The translations under genes were made by a program, and so were the position numbers. Shown here one piece after another: positions 50,601 through 58,084 of a stretch of 64,000 nt of DNA. The notes beneath the pieces are model-generated. The model was not told the DNA's origin, made no database searches, and saw only the letters and a program-made list of their open reading frames with translations. How positions within the stretch are numbered: position 1 is the stretch's first letter; every line of letters begins with the position of its first letter. This DNA comes from Salinisphaera sp. (lineage in GTDB: Bacteria > Pseudomonadota > Gammaproteobacteria > Nevskiales > Salinisphaeraceae), in NCBI GenBank assembly GCA_027858915.1, contig JAQIBT010000120.1, positions 1 through 64,000 on the forward strand, given 5' to 3'.

Positions 50601-50714
50601 ATTTCCACGGCCGGGATCGGATGGTCCGGAGCCGCTCGTTTGGGCGCCGGCAATAGCCGCCGACGCAGATACAGATACAACAACAATAGTCCTGGCAATA
50701 CTGAGTGGTCGCAT
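47607..50714 (-). CDS. Secreted YncE-like beta-propeller / phosphoesterase fusion
   Basis: The 1035-residue protein has a signal peptide (ARTIVVVSVSASAAIAGAQ), a beta-propeller of YncE type (about 60-480) with blades such as DRAFVSSQRDREIDVLQIA and RWLFVTNGGTNAVAVIRLAG, and a C-terminal phosphoesterase domain. The latter shows HVVYVVKENRTYDQVLGDL (about 545-563) and IEDDAQNGEDHVGAHRS (about 836-852), metal-site signatures of the phospholipase C/acid phosphatase-like family. Substrate is unknown. The frame is open about 180 codons further upstream, but only ATG 50714 gives a signal peptide. Confidence 0.87.
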   Translation of the reverse strand: MRPLSIARTIVVVSVSASAAIAGAQTSGSGPSDPGRGNTRLLTGQRVPTGMRITPAAAPGAIFTKLNPELPGYPDYRADHAVSTAISPDGRTMLVLTSGYNRLNGPDGSRDDSASDEYVFVYDISGGAPQKTQVIKVANTYIGIAWNPNPQQWGDTFYVSGGVDDNVHTYTLHGSQYVENGEPIALGHQAGNGLVTPVVAAGLSVSADGSQLLVTNIENDSVSLIDLSSRAVIDEQDLRPGKINPADSGKPGGEYPVAVAFDGNDRAFVSSQRDREIDVLQIAPTAPYLRVTGRIATRGQPNKMVFNNDHSRLYVASDNTDTVVVIDPASDRIVESIGTLAPRPVFTDRAGRPIYKPGAGFKGAVPNSVRLSPDQRWLFVTNGGTNAVAVIRLAGSGLGPHLQAAADRSRGSDEEENEGDGNNTHGSHSAHREHSRVIGLIPTGWYPESVNVSPDGQWLYVTNGKDNAGPDTGACRNSLSTKSGAEDACNANNQYVLQLEKAGLLALPMPDARTLGHLTRQVAYNDGFMDSRRYRQEARVMRFLQGHIKHVVYVVKENRTYDQVLGDLDKGNGDPSLALLGPYMPNHHRWADEFVDLDNFYDSGEVSNVGWNWTTAARTTDFTEKAYAVNYAGRGFTYDWEGTNRNINVGAATLAKRLALNPLTPDDPDILPGTADIAAPDGPGSQHDGQGYIWNQALRAGLSLRNYGFYGDLGRYSLPADNSAAVPLARHPFAAGVRQFFPTKAALMDRSDRYFRGFDNAYPDYWREQEFEREFDQYVANGNLPNLVQVRLMHDHFGNFDTAIDGVNTIATQAADNDYAVGRLIQRIAHSPYKDNTLVFVIEDDAQNGEDHVGAHRSVAFVVGPYVKQHQVVSHYYNTVNMLRTIEDILGMQPMGLNDALASPMTNVFDLGQQQWTYNAVVPAVLRSTSLPLPPATTAQNDSSTLAQCFSYSKHSAAYWSKVMKGEDFAVQDQLDTGKFNRAVWHGLKGTDTAYPTARKGQDMRHNRKALLAAHRQDEARRCAQFADAGGTNNG

Positions 50715-51888
50715 GCTAATCCCCGGTGGAGGCGCGCTGGCCGTTGCAGGCTTCGACAGTTTCCCAATGCACTGTTGCAAGCGCGCAGGTTTGTTCAAAA
50801 TCAGTGTGGTCGAGATTTGTGTCGTTGCGATGAAGCCGGCACGGTGGAACGAGGCGCCGTTCAATGCCGTCCCGTCGCCACAGCTGCCCAGACACCCTGC
50901 ATCGAAAGAAATCCGGCTGCCGGGCATCGGTCTCATCAATCGTCGGTATTCAGCTGTCGATAAACGACTGCTCAGCTCGGACGGATCGGCGTCGGATTGG
51001 TGCTGGGCCGCGGATTGAAGTCGGCGGGTATCGGATTGGACCGATGGGCGTCGGTCGGCGTGATGCCAATGCCTTGCAGTGATAGGCCGGCGTCTGTTCC
51101 TGCGGCAGCGTGTTGACCTGTCTAAGCTCAGCTGAAGCAGTGTTTCCAGCCACCTATCTCCGGCGATCTGTTTGACCTGGATCTGCTCGCCCACCTCCCC
51201 CCCCGCTGGATCTTCTAATGCCATGCCAGCGTCCTCCATAAGGCGCGTGAAGCATTTCACGCAGGGTCGACAGTGCCAACGTGGCGAGGTCTAGGACCGG
51301 CGGCGATATCGCAGGTTATTTCAAGACGCCCTTCATCGTCGTCACGTGAAGGCGCGACATGAGCTCATCGGCCTTACGTTGGCCTATGTCGTCGTTGATT
51401 CCTGATAAGTAACTCCTCATTAACCCCGAGATAGCAATTGTCATACGCCAGGCCTTGCGTGTAGGAGATCAGAAGGCGGCGGAATACACCCAGCGCGGCC
51501 GGCGAACCATAGCAGCCACGGCAGCGCCTCGGCTTAAGGTCCGCCAGCAGGCGACGCCTGCTCGATCCTTGTTTGCTCTGCGCCGACAATCAGGTGCGGC
51601 AACCACGGGAGGGTGCGGTGCGGTGCGGTTCGATCCGGGCACGCAGGCTAATCCCAGAACGAAAGGCCTTGCTTGCGGCAGGTCTTTTCAAACTCGCGAA
51701 AGTGTCGCGGCAGCGTCGGCCGGCGGTGCTAAATGCCCGAGCCCTTTCCAGGTGCAACGGGCCAGGTCATAAGCGCGTTGTCTGACTCCGGTGTTTGGTG
51801 TTTCTTTTGCAAATCAATCGCTTGAATTACATTAGAGCACAATTCGGCGGAGTTTTCTATTTCATATCTGCTTTATTCTGCAAATAAA
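50715..51888. other. Gene-poor island segment
   Basis: About 1.2 kb with no gene I can support. The minus frame of the phosphoesterase stays open to 51260, but its translation is low-complexity and unlike a known domain. A second segment matching the AELC-coding part of the 47-residue gene lies at 51837-51850, identical over 14 bp (GCACAATTCGGCGG) to 51985-51998. The sequence becomes more AT-rich from 51780 rightward. Confidence 0.4.
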
Positions 51889-52032
51889 TCAGATCGTTGG
51901 CGTTTCTGGACGGACACTAGATATTTTATCCTGTTGCGTCTCATATTCATTAGGATTGCTCTCCATCGATGCATAAAGCTGCTCGCACAATTCGGCGGCA
52001 TCTTTAGGAACCCATGACGCAATTTCGATCAT
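51889..52032 (-). CDS. 47-residue protein coupled to the integrase
   Basis: A short acidic frame starts MIEIASWVPKDAAELCEQLY and ends SSVRPETPTI. Its ATG lies 1 bp after the integrase stop (TGACATG), strongly suggesting translational coupling. It has no membrane segment or recognised domain. It could be an accessory factor of the island integrase, such as an excision factor, but it is smaller than typical Xis and has no visible helix-turn-helix. Real coding is likely but unproven. Confidence 0.5.
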   Translation of the reverse strand: MIEIASWVPKDAAELCEQLYASMESNPNEYETQQDKISSVRPETPTI

Positions 52033-52033
52033 G

Positions 52034-52856
52034 TCAACCCCTTACCAGTCGAATAGTGGCGGCGTCAGTTTCGTGCGCCTGCTCAATACCGGCTTGGTCG
52101 CGAATCCATGCCTCGATCCGGGTATGCCACAGCCGAAGCAAGTCGAGCGGTCGCCGCCGATAGTGTTTCTCAGCCAGCGCGCTCAGCTTATGGCCCTGTA
52201 TCTGTGCGACCACGCCAACAGGGCACTCCACCCATTCAGACAGCGTGCCGAAAGACCGGCGCAGCCCGTGCAGGGTGACTTGCGGTAGCCCGGCCTCTCG
52301 TAGCGCTCGCGTATGCCGATGATTCGCATCGGTCAGACGGCCCGACTTGGCGCTCGGACTCGAAAAGACGTATTCATTGCGACGCGGCAATGCGGCCAGG
52401 AGTTGCGCCAGATAGGGCGTTAGCGGAATCGTGCGCTCGCCTTCTGCTTTGTCTCGCAGCGTCAAGCTGTGCCATTCGAAGTCAGCATCAGCCCATTTTA
52501 GACGCCCCATTTCGGTCGCTCTCGCCCCGGTCAATAACAAGGCTTGCAGATAAGCCTGCATAACCAGATTACCAATCGCGCCCACCGTCGGCCCAACTGC
52601 TCGCGTTGCAGCACGTCGTCTTTCGCCTTCGGCTTCGGCACGGCACGACGCACAGAACCGCTAAACAGGCGATTCACGTCCACCAGCCCACGATAGGCCG
52701 ATTGCTCGTCACACCACGCCAGAAAGGCGCGCAGCAGCCGATATGCTCGTCCAGCTACGGTCGCCCTCGTCTTTTTCTCTTGCTCCAGGGCCTGTTGCCG
52801 ATGGTCAGGCCCGAGCGTGTTGCAGCACCTCGGGCCACCTCCATTCCCTGAGAATG
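52034..52856 (-). pseudogene. Tyrosine integrase (P4-like), frameshifted and truncated
   Basis: The C-terminal 183 codons retain catalytic elements: LLTGARATEMGRLKW (first Arg), HGLRRSFGTL (HxxR) and GHKLSALAEKHYRRRP (His and the nucleophilic Tyr). Upstream, the core-binding part (AYRLLRAFLAWCDEQSAY; VRRAVPKPKAKDDVLQREQL) is in another frame, joined near 52575-52600 by a frameshift. A further disruption lies near 52800, where WPEVLQHARA is followed by a stop. The N-terminal DUF4102-like arm-binding domain is absent. It sits next to attR, as expected for a tRNA-inserted island. Confidence 0.82.
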
Positions 52857-53004
52857 GCCTGGGAATGGCCTGGGAATGGAATACGGCTAATATACGCTAA
52901 TGCGAGCTAACGCGATAATCGCTAAAAATGCTCTTAAAACATTGACATATAACGACTATGCTAACTTGGACTAATGCTTGCTAACGCTCCTAATTGACGG
53001 ACTA
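52857..53004. repeat. Repeats between integrase remnant and attR
   Basis: An 11-bp unit GAATGGCCTGG occurs twice in tandem, followed by a partial third copy (52852-52878). Then a run of CTAA-containing motifs appears: GCTAATGCGAGCTAACGC-like near 52890-52915 and ACTAATGCTTGCTAACGC near 52971-52988. Spaced direct repeats beside attR could be integrase arm-type or excisionase sites. Confidence 0.45.
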
Positions 53005-53046
53005 ATAATCCCTTGGTCGTCAGTTCGAATCTGACCGGGCCCACCA
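53005..53046. repeat. attR: right 42-bp direct repeat
   Basis: Perfect copy of the tRNA 3' half at 44104-44145, ending in GGGCCCACCA. It lacks the 5' half and is not a functional tRNA. Confidence 0.92.
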
Positions 53047-53258
53047 TCTCAAAGACGCTCGTGGCGATGCCACTGCTTTACTCGAGCCCGCGGAGGCACG
53101 CACTGATTGCCTCGCCTTCCAATTGCCGATATCACGCAACCTTTCGCAGGTGCCGTGGTCTTATAAATCGGCGTCACAAGAAGTTCATGACTGCGTCACG
53201 GCGCGATCATCTGCTGCTCTTAACCTCGGCGCCATACCAGCGACAGAGGTGCCTAGCG

Positions 53259-54071
53259 ATGTCAGTCGTCAACCCCTTACGCCAGAGCGATCGCCAGATC
53301 GGCCAGTTCACTTACGGTTTTGCCCGCTACGAATCGGAGATCGAGGACAGTCTGAAACTCCGCCATGCGGTGTTCATGCAGGAGCGACGTAGCGGATGCG
53401 CCGATGGCCTGGAATGTGATGACTTCGATCCGTTTTGTCTGCATCTGATCGTGCGGGATGTCCGGACCGATGCGGCTGTTGCCAGCACTCGCATGCTCAC
53501 CCACGACGCAGCCATTGCCGCAGGTGGTTTTTATTCGGCGCAGAAGTTCGACCTGGCAGACGTGCTGGCGTACCCCGGCCGCTTCATGGAAATCGGGCGA
53601 ACCTGCGTCGATATGCGTTATCGCAACGGCGGCGCGGAAACTGCGCTGTGGGCCGGCATCGCGGAACTGGTGCGCAGCGATGATTACGATCACCTGATCG
53701 GTTGCGCGAGCGTCGACCTGGCCAGCGGTCTGGCGGCGGCCCATGCCGTTTGCCACTATGCCTTGTCCATGCGGCCAGCGCCCGACAACCGGCGCGCAGT
53801 CGCCCGCCAGCCACTACCGCCCGCAGCCGTTCCCGGCCACGCCTCGCTTCGCCCTCGCCTGCCACCGTTGATCAAGGCTTATCTGCGCCTGGGCGCCTAC
53901 GTCTGCGGCGAGCCCTGCTGGGATCGCGACTTTGGCGTAGCGGATCTCCTCATGCATCTGGATCTGGCCCGGCTGTCGCCGCGCTATGCTCACCGCTTTC
54001 TGGGATCGCCGTATCCACTGCCGCCTCAGCTGTCTCGTTACGCTGGCAACCCGAGTCCTGTCAGGTATTGA
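53259..54071 (+). CDS. GNAT N-acyltransferase, OlsB/FeeM-like
   Basis: The 270-residue protein resembles acyl-ACP-dependent N-acyltransferases such as ornithine acyltransferase OlsB and N-acyl amino acid synthases. LKLRHAVFMQERRSG, a GRFMEIGRTCVD segment (conserved Glu-x-Gly-Arg) and DHLIGCASVDLA are the family landmarks. It may start synthesis of an amino-acid-containing lipid. No olsA-like O-acyltransferase is nearby. ATG 53259 has AGAGGTG upstream; the frame continues upstream into attR without similarity. It is the first chromosomal gene after the island. Confidence 0.78.
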   Translation: MSVVNPLRQSDRQIGQFTYGFARYESEIEDSLKLRHAVFMQERRSGCADGLECDDFDPFCLHLIVRDVRTDAAVASTRMLTHDAAIAAGGFYSAQKFDLADVLAYPGRFMEIGRTCVDMRYRNGGAETALWAGIAELVRSDDYDHLIGCASVDLASGLAAAHAVCHYALSMRPAPDNRRAVARQPLPPAAVPGHASLRPRLPPLIKAYLRLGAYVCGEPCWDRDFGVADLLMHLDLARLSPRYAHRFLGSPYPLPPQLSRYAGNPSPVRY

Positions 54072-54188
54072 GAATAAAATCGATCGTCTAGCGATGAAAC
54101 GGGCAGCGCTATAACGCGGTCTGCACGCTCCGGCCGCTCTGCCAGCTGTTGCAACCCGACCAAGTGCAAGTACCGGCAAGACGAATGA

Positions 54189-55255
54189 TCAGTGCACCTT
54201 CAAGCGCGGCCCGCGCGCCGAGGTGAATAGACTGAACAGCAGTCGTCGACCGGCAGCGACCTTGCCCAGCACGACCAGTTCATGCTGTCGTTCCAAGCCT
54301 CGATAGGCTGCCAAGGCCAACCGGCCTCGGACCTGAATATCGCTGGCAAAGCAGCCTAGAATCCGCCCGACGGTACCGGCCGCACCCAACGACATGAGCG
54401 TGCCCTGGTCTTGATAGGTAAACGCCGCCGGCTGGCGCCCCGTTGCAGTAACGCAGCAGTTCGGTAGCCAGATGCGTGGCTTGCCGCCTGGGCGGTAGGC
54501 GGCGCGCTCGAACCTTCCACGGCGGAATCGCCCAGCGCGAAGATATCGTCGCTTGCCCCTGTCTGCAGCGTGTCCTTGACTTGCCACTGGCGCTTCTTTT
54601 TGGTGGCAAGTGCTTTGATCTGCCCAGCGATCGGCGGACCGACCCGTCCGGTGGCCGACACCGTCAGCTGGCTATCGAAATGCTCGCCGTCCTGGGTTTC
54701 AACATGCTTGGCCGCCAGTTCTACGCCCGTCAGACCGGTGCCGACTATGACTATCGGCAACGGCTTGTGGTCCTTGTCGGCGCTCGCCTGCAACGCAGCC
54801 AGGGAGAGCGTCTTGAACACGGCCTCTGCATCCTCAGCGCGGTCGAGTACGAATGCATGCTCCCTGACGCCGTCGACGCCGAGATCGGGCGTCACTCCGC
54901 CGATTGCCAACACCAGAACGTTGCAGGCCAGGCTGCGCGCAGCGACCACGGCGTGGCCGGTGGTGTCGCTTGCGGCATCGAGCCGGATTCGATGTGCCTC
55001 CGGGTCGATATCGCATAGTTCACCCTGCACGAACATAAAGCCCCAACGTTCGGCAAGGCTTGCATACTCCATTTCGTCGACCAACACGCGCCGAGCACCA
55101 GCGGCTATTTCGTGCAGGCGTGGTTTCCAGAGTTGCGTGGCAGCAGAGTCGACCAGCCATACTTCATGACTGCTGTTTCTCGCCAGACGTATGGCCAGCT
55201 CAAGGCCGCCTGCACCGCCACCAACTATCACGATGCGCGTCGAATTCTTGCTCAT
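54189..55255 (-). pseudogene. NDH-2-like FAD/NAD(P) oxidoreductase with frameshifts
   Basis: The first 275 or so codons encode a type II NADH dehydrogenase-like flavoprotein: VIVGGGAGGLELAIRLAR (FAD), VIVGTGLTGVELAAKH (NADH) and DDIFALGDSAVEG (second FAD contact). Around 54490-54500 the reading frame is lost after PPTAQAAS; homology resumes in a second frame (QATHLATELLRYCNGAP). It then moves to a third (RQPAAFTYQDQGTLMSLGAAG) near 54440, which runs to the stop at 54189. The conserved C-terminus thus needs two frameshifts within 70 bp; one is beside a GGGG run. Either a recent pseudogene or a sequence error. It follows the small membrane protein gene by 24 bp. Confidence 0.75.
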
Positions 55256-55279
55256 ATGGCTATGGGCCCGGCTGGACGC

Positions 55280-55495
55280 TCAATCAAGCAGGGAACCAAA
55301 CGCGCGACGAAGACGCTCGAACAACGACGGCCGCCGGAATCCGGTCTCCGTGGGTCCGTAGTACAGCAGCGCGCTCAAGGTGACAGCAACGCCGACAACG
55401 GCCACGCCGGTGATGACGGGATGCGCACACACTTCGTCAATGGCACGCGATACGGTGAGTGGGCGCTCACGGCGACGATCAAGATTTGATGACAT
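55280..55495 (-). CDS. Small single-span membrane protein
   Basis: A 71-residue product with a basic N-terminus (SSNLDRRRERPLTVSRA), one hydrophobic helix (VITGVAVVGVAVTLSALLYY) and a basic tail (RRPSLFERLRRAFG). GGCGAGGAGAATTTC precedes ATG 55495, an excellent ribosome-binding site. It is probably cotranscribed with the downstream NDH-2-like gene. I do not recognise the family. Confidence 0.65.
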   Translation of the reverse strand: MSSNLDRRRERPLTVSRAIDEVCAHPVITGVAVVGVAVTLSALLYYGPTETGFRRPSLFERLRRAFGSLLD

Positions 55496-55763
55496 GAAAT
55501 TCTCCTCGCCGACGTTGCCAGACGGCGGCTGGGCTGTGGAATGAGTCGCTGCGTCACGGGTGTAGCGATGCTGAATAGAGGGTTTTTTCAGCGATAAACT
55601 ATTTTCCGGCAGCGGGCAAACAAAACTGGCCAATCATCTAGGGCGCCAGTGCTACAGCTCCACTATCGTCTATAAATCAGCTTGGCGCCTCCGTGTTTAC
55701 ACCGACGCGCGCATGGATTTCTCGCGCTACATTGGGTGGACTTGCAAACCTCGGAGAGCGCGC

Positions 55764-56519
55764 ATGCCTGCTTACAGACCGATCAATCGCCGTCACGACA
55801 GCCCCGCGACGCTGGACAGCCAGCAGGAACAGGATCGCCAACAGGCACTTACACTGGCGGCCAGCGTCGGCAGCCTGATGGTCGCGATGCGCCGCGGCGG
55901 GCTGAGTGGACTGGCATTCGGCGCGCTGAGCGGCGTACTCGCCTATCGCGCATCGACCGGACGCGGCCTGAAAGGCGCGGGGACGGACGCCGTTCGCTAT
56001 GCAGAAAAAACCCTCACCGGCCATCGCGTAGGGCCGCTGGAGCTGTCTGCCAGCGTGACCATCAAGCGTTCGCCCGAGGATTTGTATGCGCACTGGCGGG
56101 ACTTCAGCCATCTACCCGACTTCATGTCGCTGATCACCGATGTACGTGTCGCGCCGGACGGCCGCAGCCACTGGACAGCGCGCGCCCCCGACGGCCAGAC
56201 GCTGGAATGGGACGCCGAAATCACTGCCGACGTGCCCAGCGAAAGCATCGCCTGGGCCAGCCTCGCAGGCGCCGATGTACCGCACCACGGCGAGATCCGT
56301 TTCATTCCCGGCCCGCCCGGTCGCGGCACCGAGGTAGCGCTCGATCTGAACTACACCGTGCCCCACGGGCTGCTGTCAGCAGCGCCGCTGGGCTTTGTCA
56401 ACGCGCTATCGGGCGAAGCGTTGCGTGAGGATCTGCGCCACTTCAAGCAGTGGATGGAAAGCGGCGAGATACCCACCGGCACGATCCAGTCGACGCCCCG
56501 CGACGGAGATTCGATATGA
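55764..56519 (+). CDS. SRPBCC (START/polyketide cyclase-like) protein
   Basis: The 251-residue protein has an N-terminal glycine-rich hydrophobic segment (about 35-70, [12 protein letters not shown]...GALSGVLAY). An SRPBCC domain follows (about 95-225: [28 protein letters not shown]). Such proteins bind hydrophobic ligands; similar proteins are found beside alcohol dehydrogenases. ATG 55764 follows CGGAGAG. Its stop overlaps the next start (ATGA), implying a coupled pair. Confidence 0.85.
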   Translation: MPAYRPINRRHDSPATLDSQQEQDRQQALTLAASVGSLMVAMRRGGLSGLAFGALSGVLAYRASTGRGLKGAGTDAVRYAEKTLTGHRVGPLELSASVTIKRSPEDLYAHWRDFSHLPDFMSLITDVRVAPDGRSHWTARAPDGQTLEWDAEITADVPSESIAWASLAGADVPHHGEIRFIPGPPGRGTEVALDLNYTVPHGLLSAAPLGFVNALSGEALREDLRHFKQWMESGEIPTGTIQSTPRDGDSI

Positions 56520-57697
56520 AAGCCGTTTGCTGGCATGGCGTGCAGGACATGCGCGTCGATACCGTCGACGACCCGAAAATCCTCAACCCGCGCGACGCGA
56601 TCATCCGGGTCACATCGACCGCGATCTGCGGCTCGGACCTGCATCTGTACGGCGGCTTCATGCCCGGCATGCAGGCGGGTGACATCGTCGGCCACGAGTT
56701 CATGGGCGAGGTCGTGGAACTGGGTTCCGGCGTGACTAATCTGAGCGTCGGCCAGCGTGTGGTGGTGCCGTTCACCATTGCCTGCGGACAGTGTTTCTTC
56801 TGCGACAGCGGCTACCACTCCCTGTGCGACAACTCCAACCCCAACGCCGCTGTCGCCGAGAAGATGTGGGGCCAGTCGCCGGCCGGGCTGTTCGGCTATA
56901 CCCATATTCTGGGCGGCTATGCCGGCGGCCAGGCAGAATATGTCCGCGTGCCCTATGCCGATGTCGGGCCGATGGTCGTGCCCGATTCGGTCAGCGACGA
57001 GCAGGCGCTGTTTCTGACCGACATCTTCCCGACCGGCTATCAGGCGATCGCCCAGTGCGACATGCAGCCCGGCGACGTGGTCGCGGTCTGGGGCTGTGGC
57101 CCGGTCGGCCAGTTCGCCATCGCCAGCGCCAAGATGCTCGGCGCGGGACGCGTGATTGCCATTGATACGGTCGCCGAGCGGCTGCTGATGGCAGAACAAC
57201 AGCACGGTGTGGAGACACTCGACGCCCGCCAGACTGGCAACACCCTGCAGATCGTCGAGGCGCTGCGCGACATGACCGCCGGCCGCGGCCCGGATATCTG
57301 CGTGGATGCCGTGGGTCTGGAAGCACACGGCGTAGGGCTGGAGTACTGGTACGACAACATCAAGCAGAGCCTGATGATGGAAACCGCGCGTCCGATCGTG
57401 CTGCGACAGGCGATCATGGCCTGTCGCAAGGCCGGGACGGTCTCTATTCCGGGGGTCTACGGTGGGCTCGCCGACAAGATTCCGGTGGGTGCCTTGATGA
57501 ACAAGGCATTGACCATCAAAACCGGCCAGACCCACGTTCAGCACTATCTCAAGCCGCTGATGGATCACGTCGAGCGCGGCGATATCGACCCCAGCTTTGT
57601 GATTACGCATCGAACGCGCCTGGACGACGCGCCCGAGGCCTATCGCATGTTCCAGGCCAAACGCGACAACTGCGTGAAGGTCGTCATGCAGCCGTAA
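56516..57697 (+). CDS. Zinc-dependent alcohol/formaldehyde dehydrogenase-like protein
   Basis: The 393-residue medium-chain dehydrogenase has catalytic-zinc ligands in [11 protein letters not shown] (about 39-49) and GHEFMGEV. Its structural-zinc site is [15 protein letters not shown], with four cysteines. The nucleotide-binding motif is [12 protein letters not shown] (about 196-207). The sequence style is that of glutathione-independent formaldehyde dehydrogenase-like enzymes, but substrate cannot be fixed. Translation is coupled to the SRPBCC gene. Confidence 0.9.
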   Translation: MKAVCWHGVQDMRVDTVDDPKILNPRDAIIRVTSTAICGSDLHLYGGFMPGMQAGDIVGHEFMGEVVELGSGVTNLSVGQRVVVPFTIACGQCFFCDSGYHSLCDNSNPNAAVAEKMWGQSPAGLFGYTHILGGYAGGQAEYVRVPYADVGPMVVPDSVSDEQALFLTDIFPTGYQAIAQCDMQPGDVVAVWGCGPVGQFAIASAKMLGAGRVIAIDTVAERLLMAEQQHGVETLDARQTGNTLQIVEALRDMTAGRGPDICVDAVGLEAHGVGLEYWYDNIKQSLMMETARPIVLRQAIMACRKAGTVSIPGVYGGLADKIPVGALMNKALTIKTGQTHVQHYLKPLMDHVERGDIDPSFVITHRTRLDDAPEAYRMFQAKRDNCVKVVMQP

Positions 57698-58084
57698 AAG
57701 CCGGCGCCATGGAAGAGCGTCAAAATGGTGTGCTCGACAGTATTACGGATAGTCAGACGCTTTTTTGCACCCGCTGACGTCAGCCGGGCAACGATTCGTC
57801 GTTGTCTATCCTGGGGTCTGCGCCGCGGCGAGCCAGTCGACCCGTGATTGTTCGAGCAAGTTACGCGGCGCCGTGCATATCTTCAACACGCTGAAACCAT
57901 GAGCGCGGCGTCGTCGGGCCAGCCGTCTTGTCCTGCGACAAAATGACTGTCGGCGCGGTGCCGCATGAAATAGCAACACGCCCTTGAAATCCCAACATGT
58001 CTACTTTGGAACACTACACGAGGCCCAGAAGTCGTGGGAAACTACAGCGATATATTTGTCGGACCGTGGGATTCGCCCTAGCCA
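57698..58084. other. Intergenic region before the CheB-CheR kinase
   Basis: About 390 bp without a gene or clear terminator. It should hold the promoter of the kinase gene; I see no confident -35/-10 pair. Confidence 0.3.

Larger units (their letters stand above)
44146..53046. mobile_element. Integrated genomic island of about 8.9 kb at tRNA-Ile2
   Basis: The segment is bounded by the 42-bp tRNA-derived direct repeat and carries a P4-like tyrosine integrase remnant near its right end. Cargo: a 24-residue membrane peptide, a PDZ fragment, a 141-bp inverted-repeat element, a CHAD protein, GNAT debris, an outer-membrane protein and a large beta-propeller/phosphoesterase. No replication, conjugation or phage structural genes are seen, and several genes are broken, so the island looks old and probably immobile. 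Confidence 0.88.

Noticed and set aside
50715-51260. N-terminal extension of the phosphoesterase to 1217 residues
   Set aside because: It would place the signal peptide at residue 183; the ATG at 50714 is the sensible start.
53005-53046. A second tRNA gene
   Set aside because: Only the 3' half is present, without acceptor 5' strand or D-arm; it is the attR copy.
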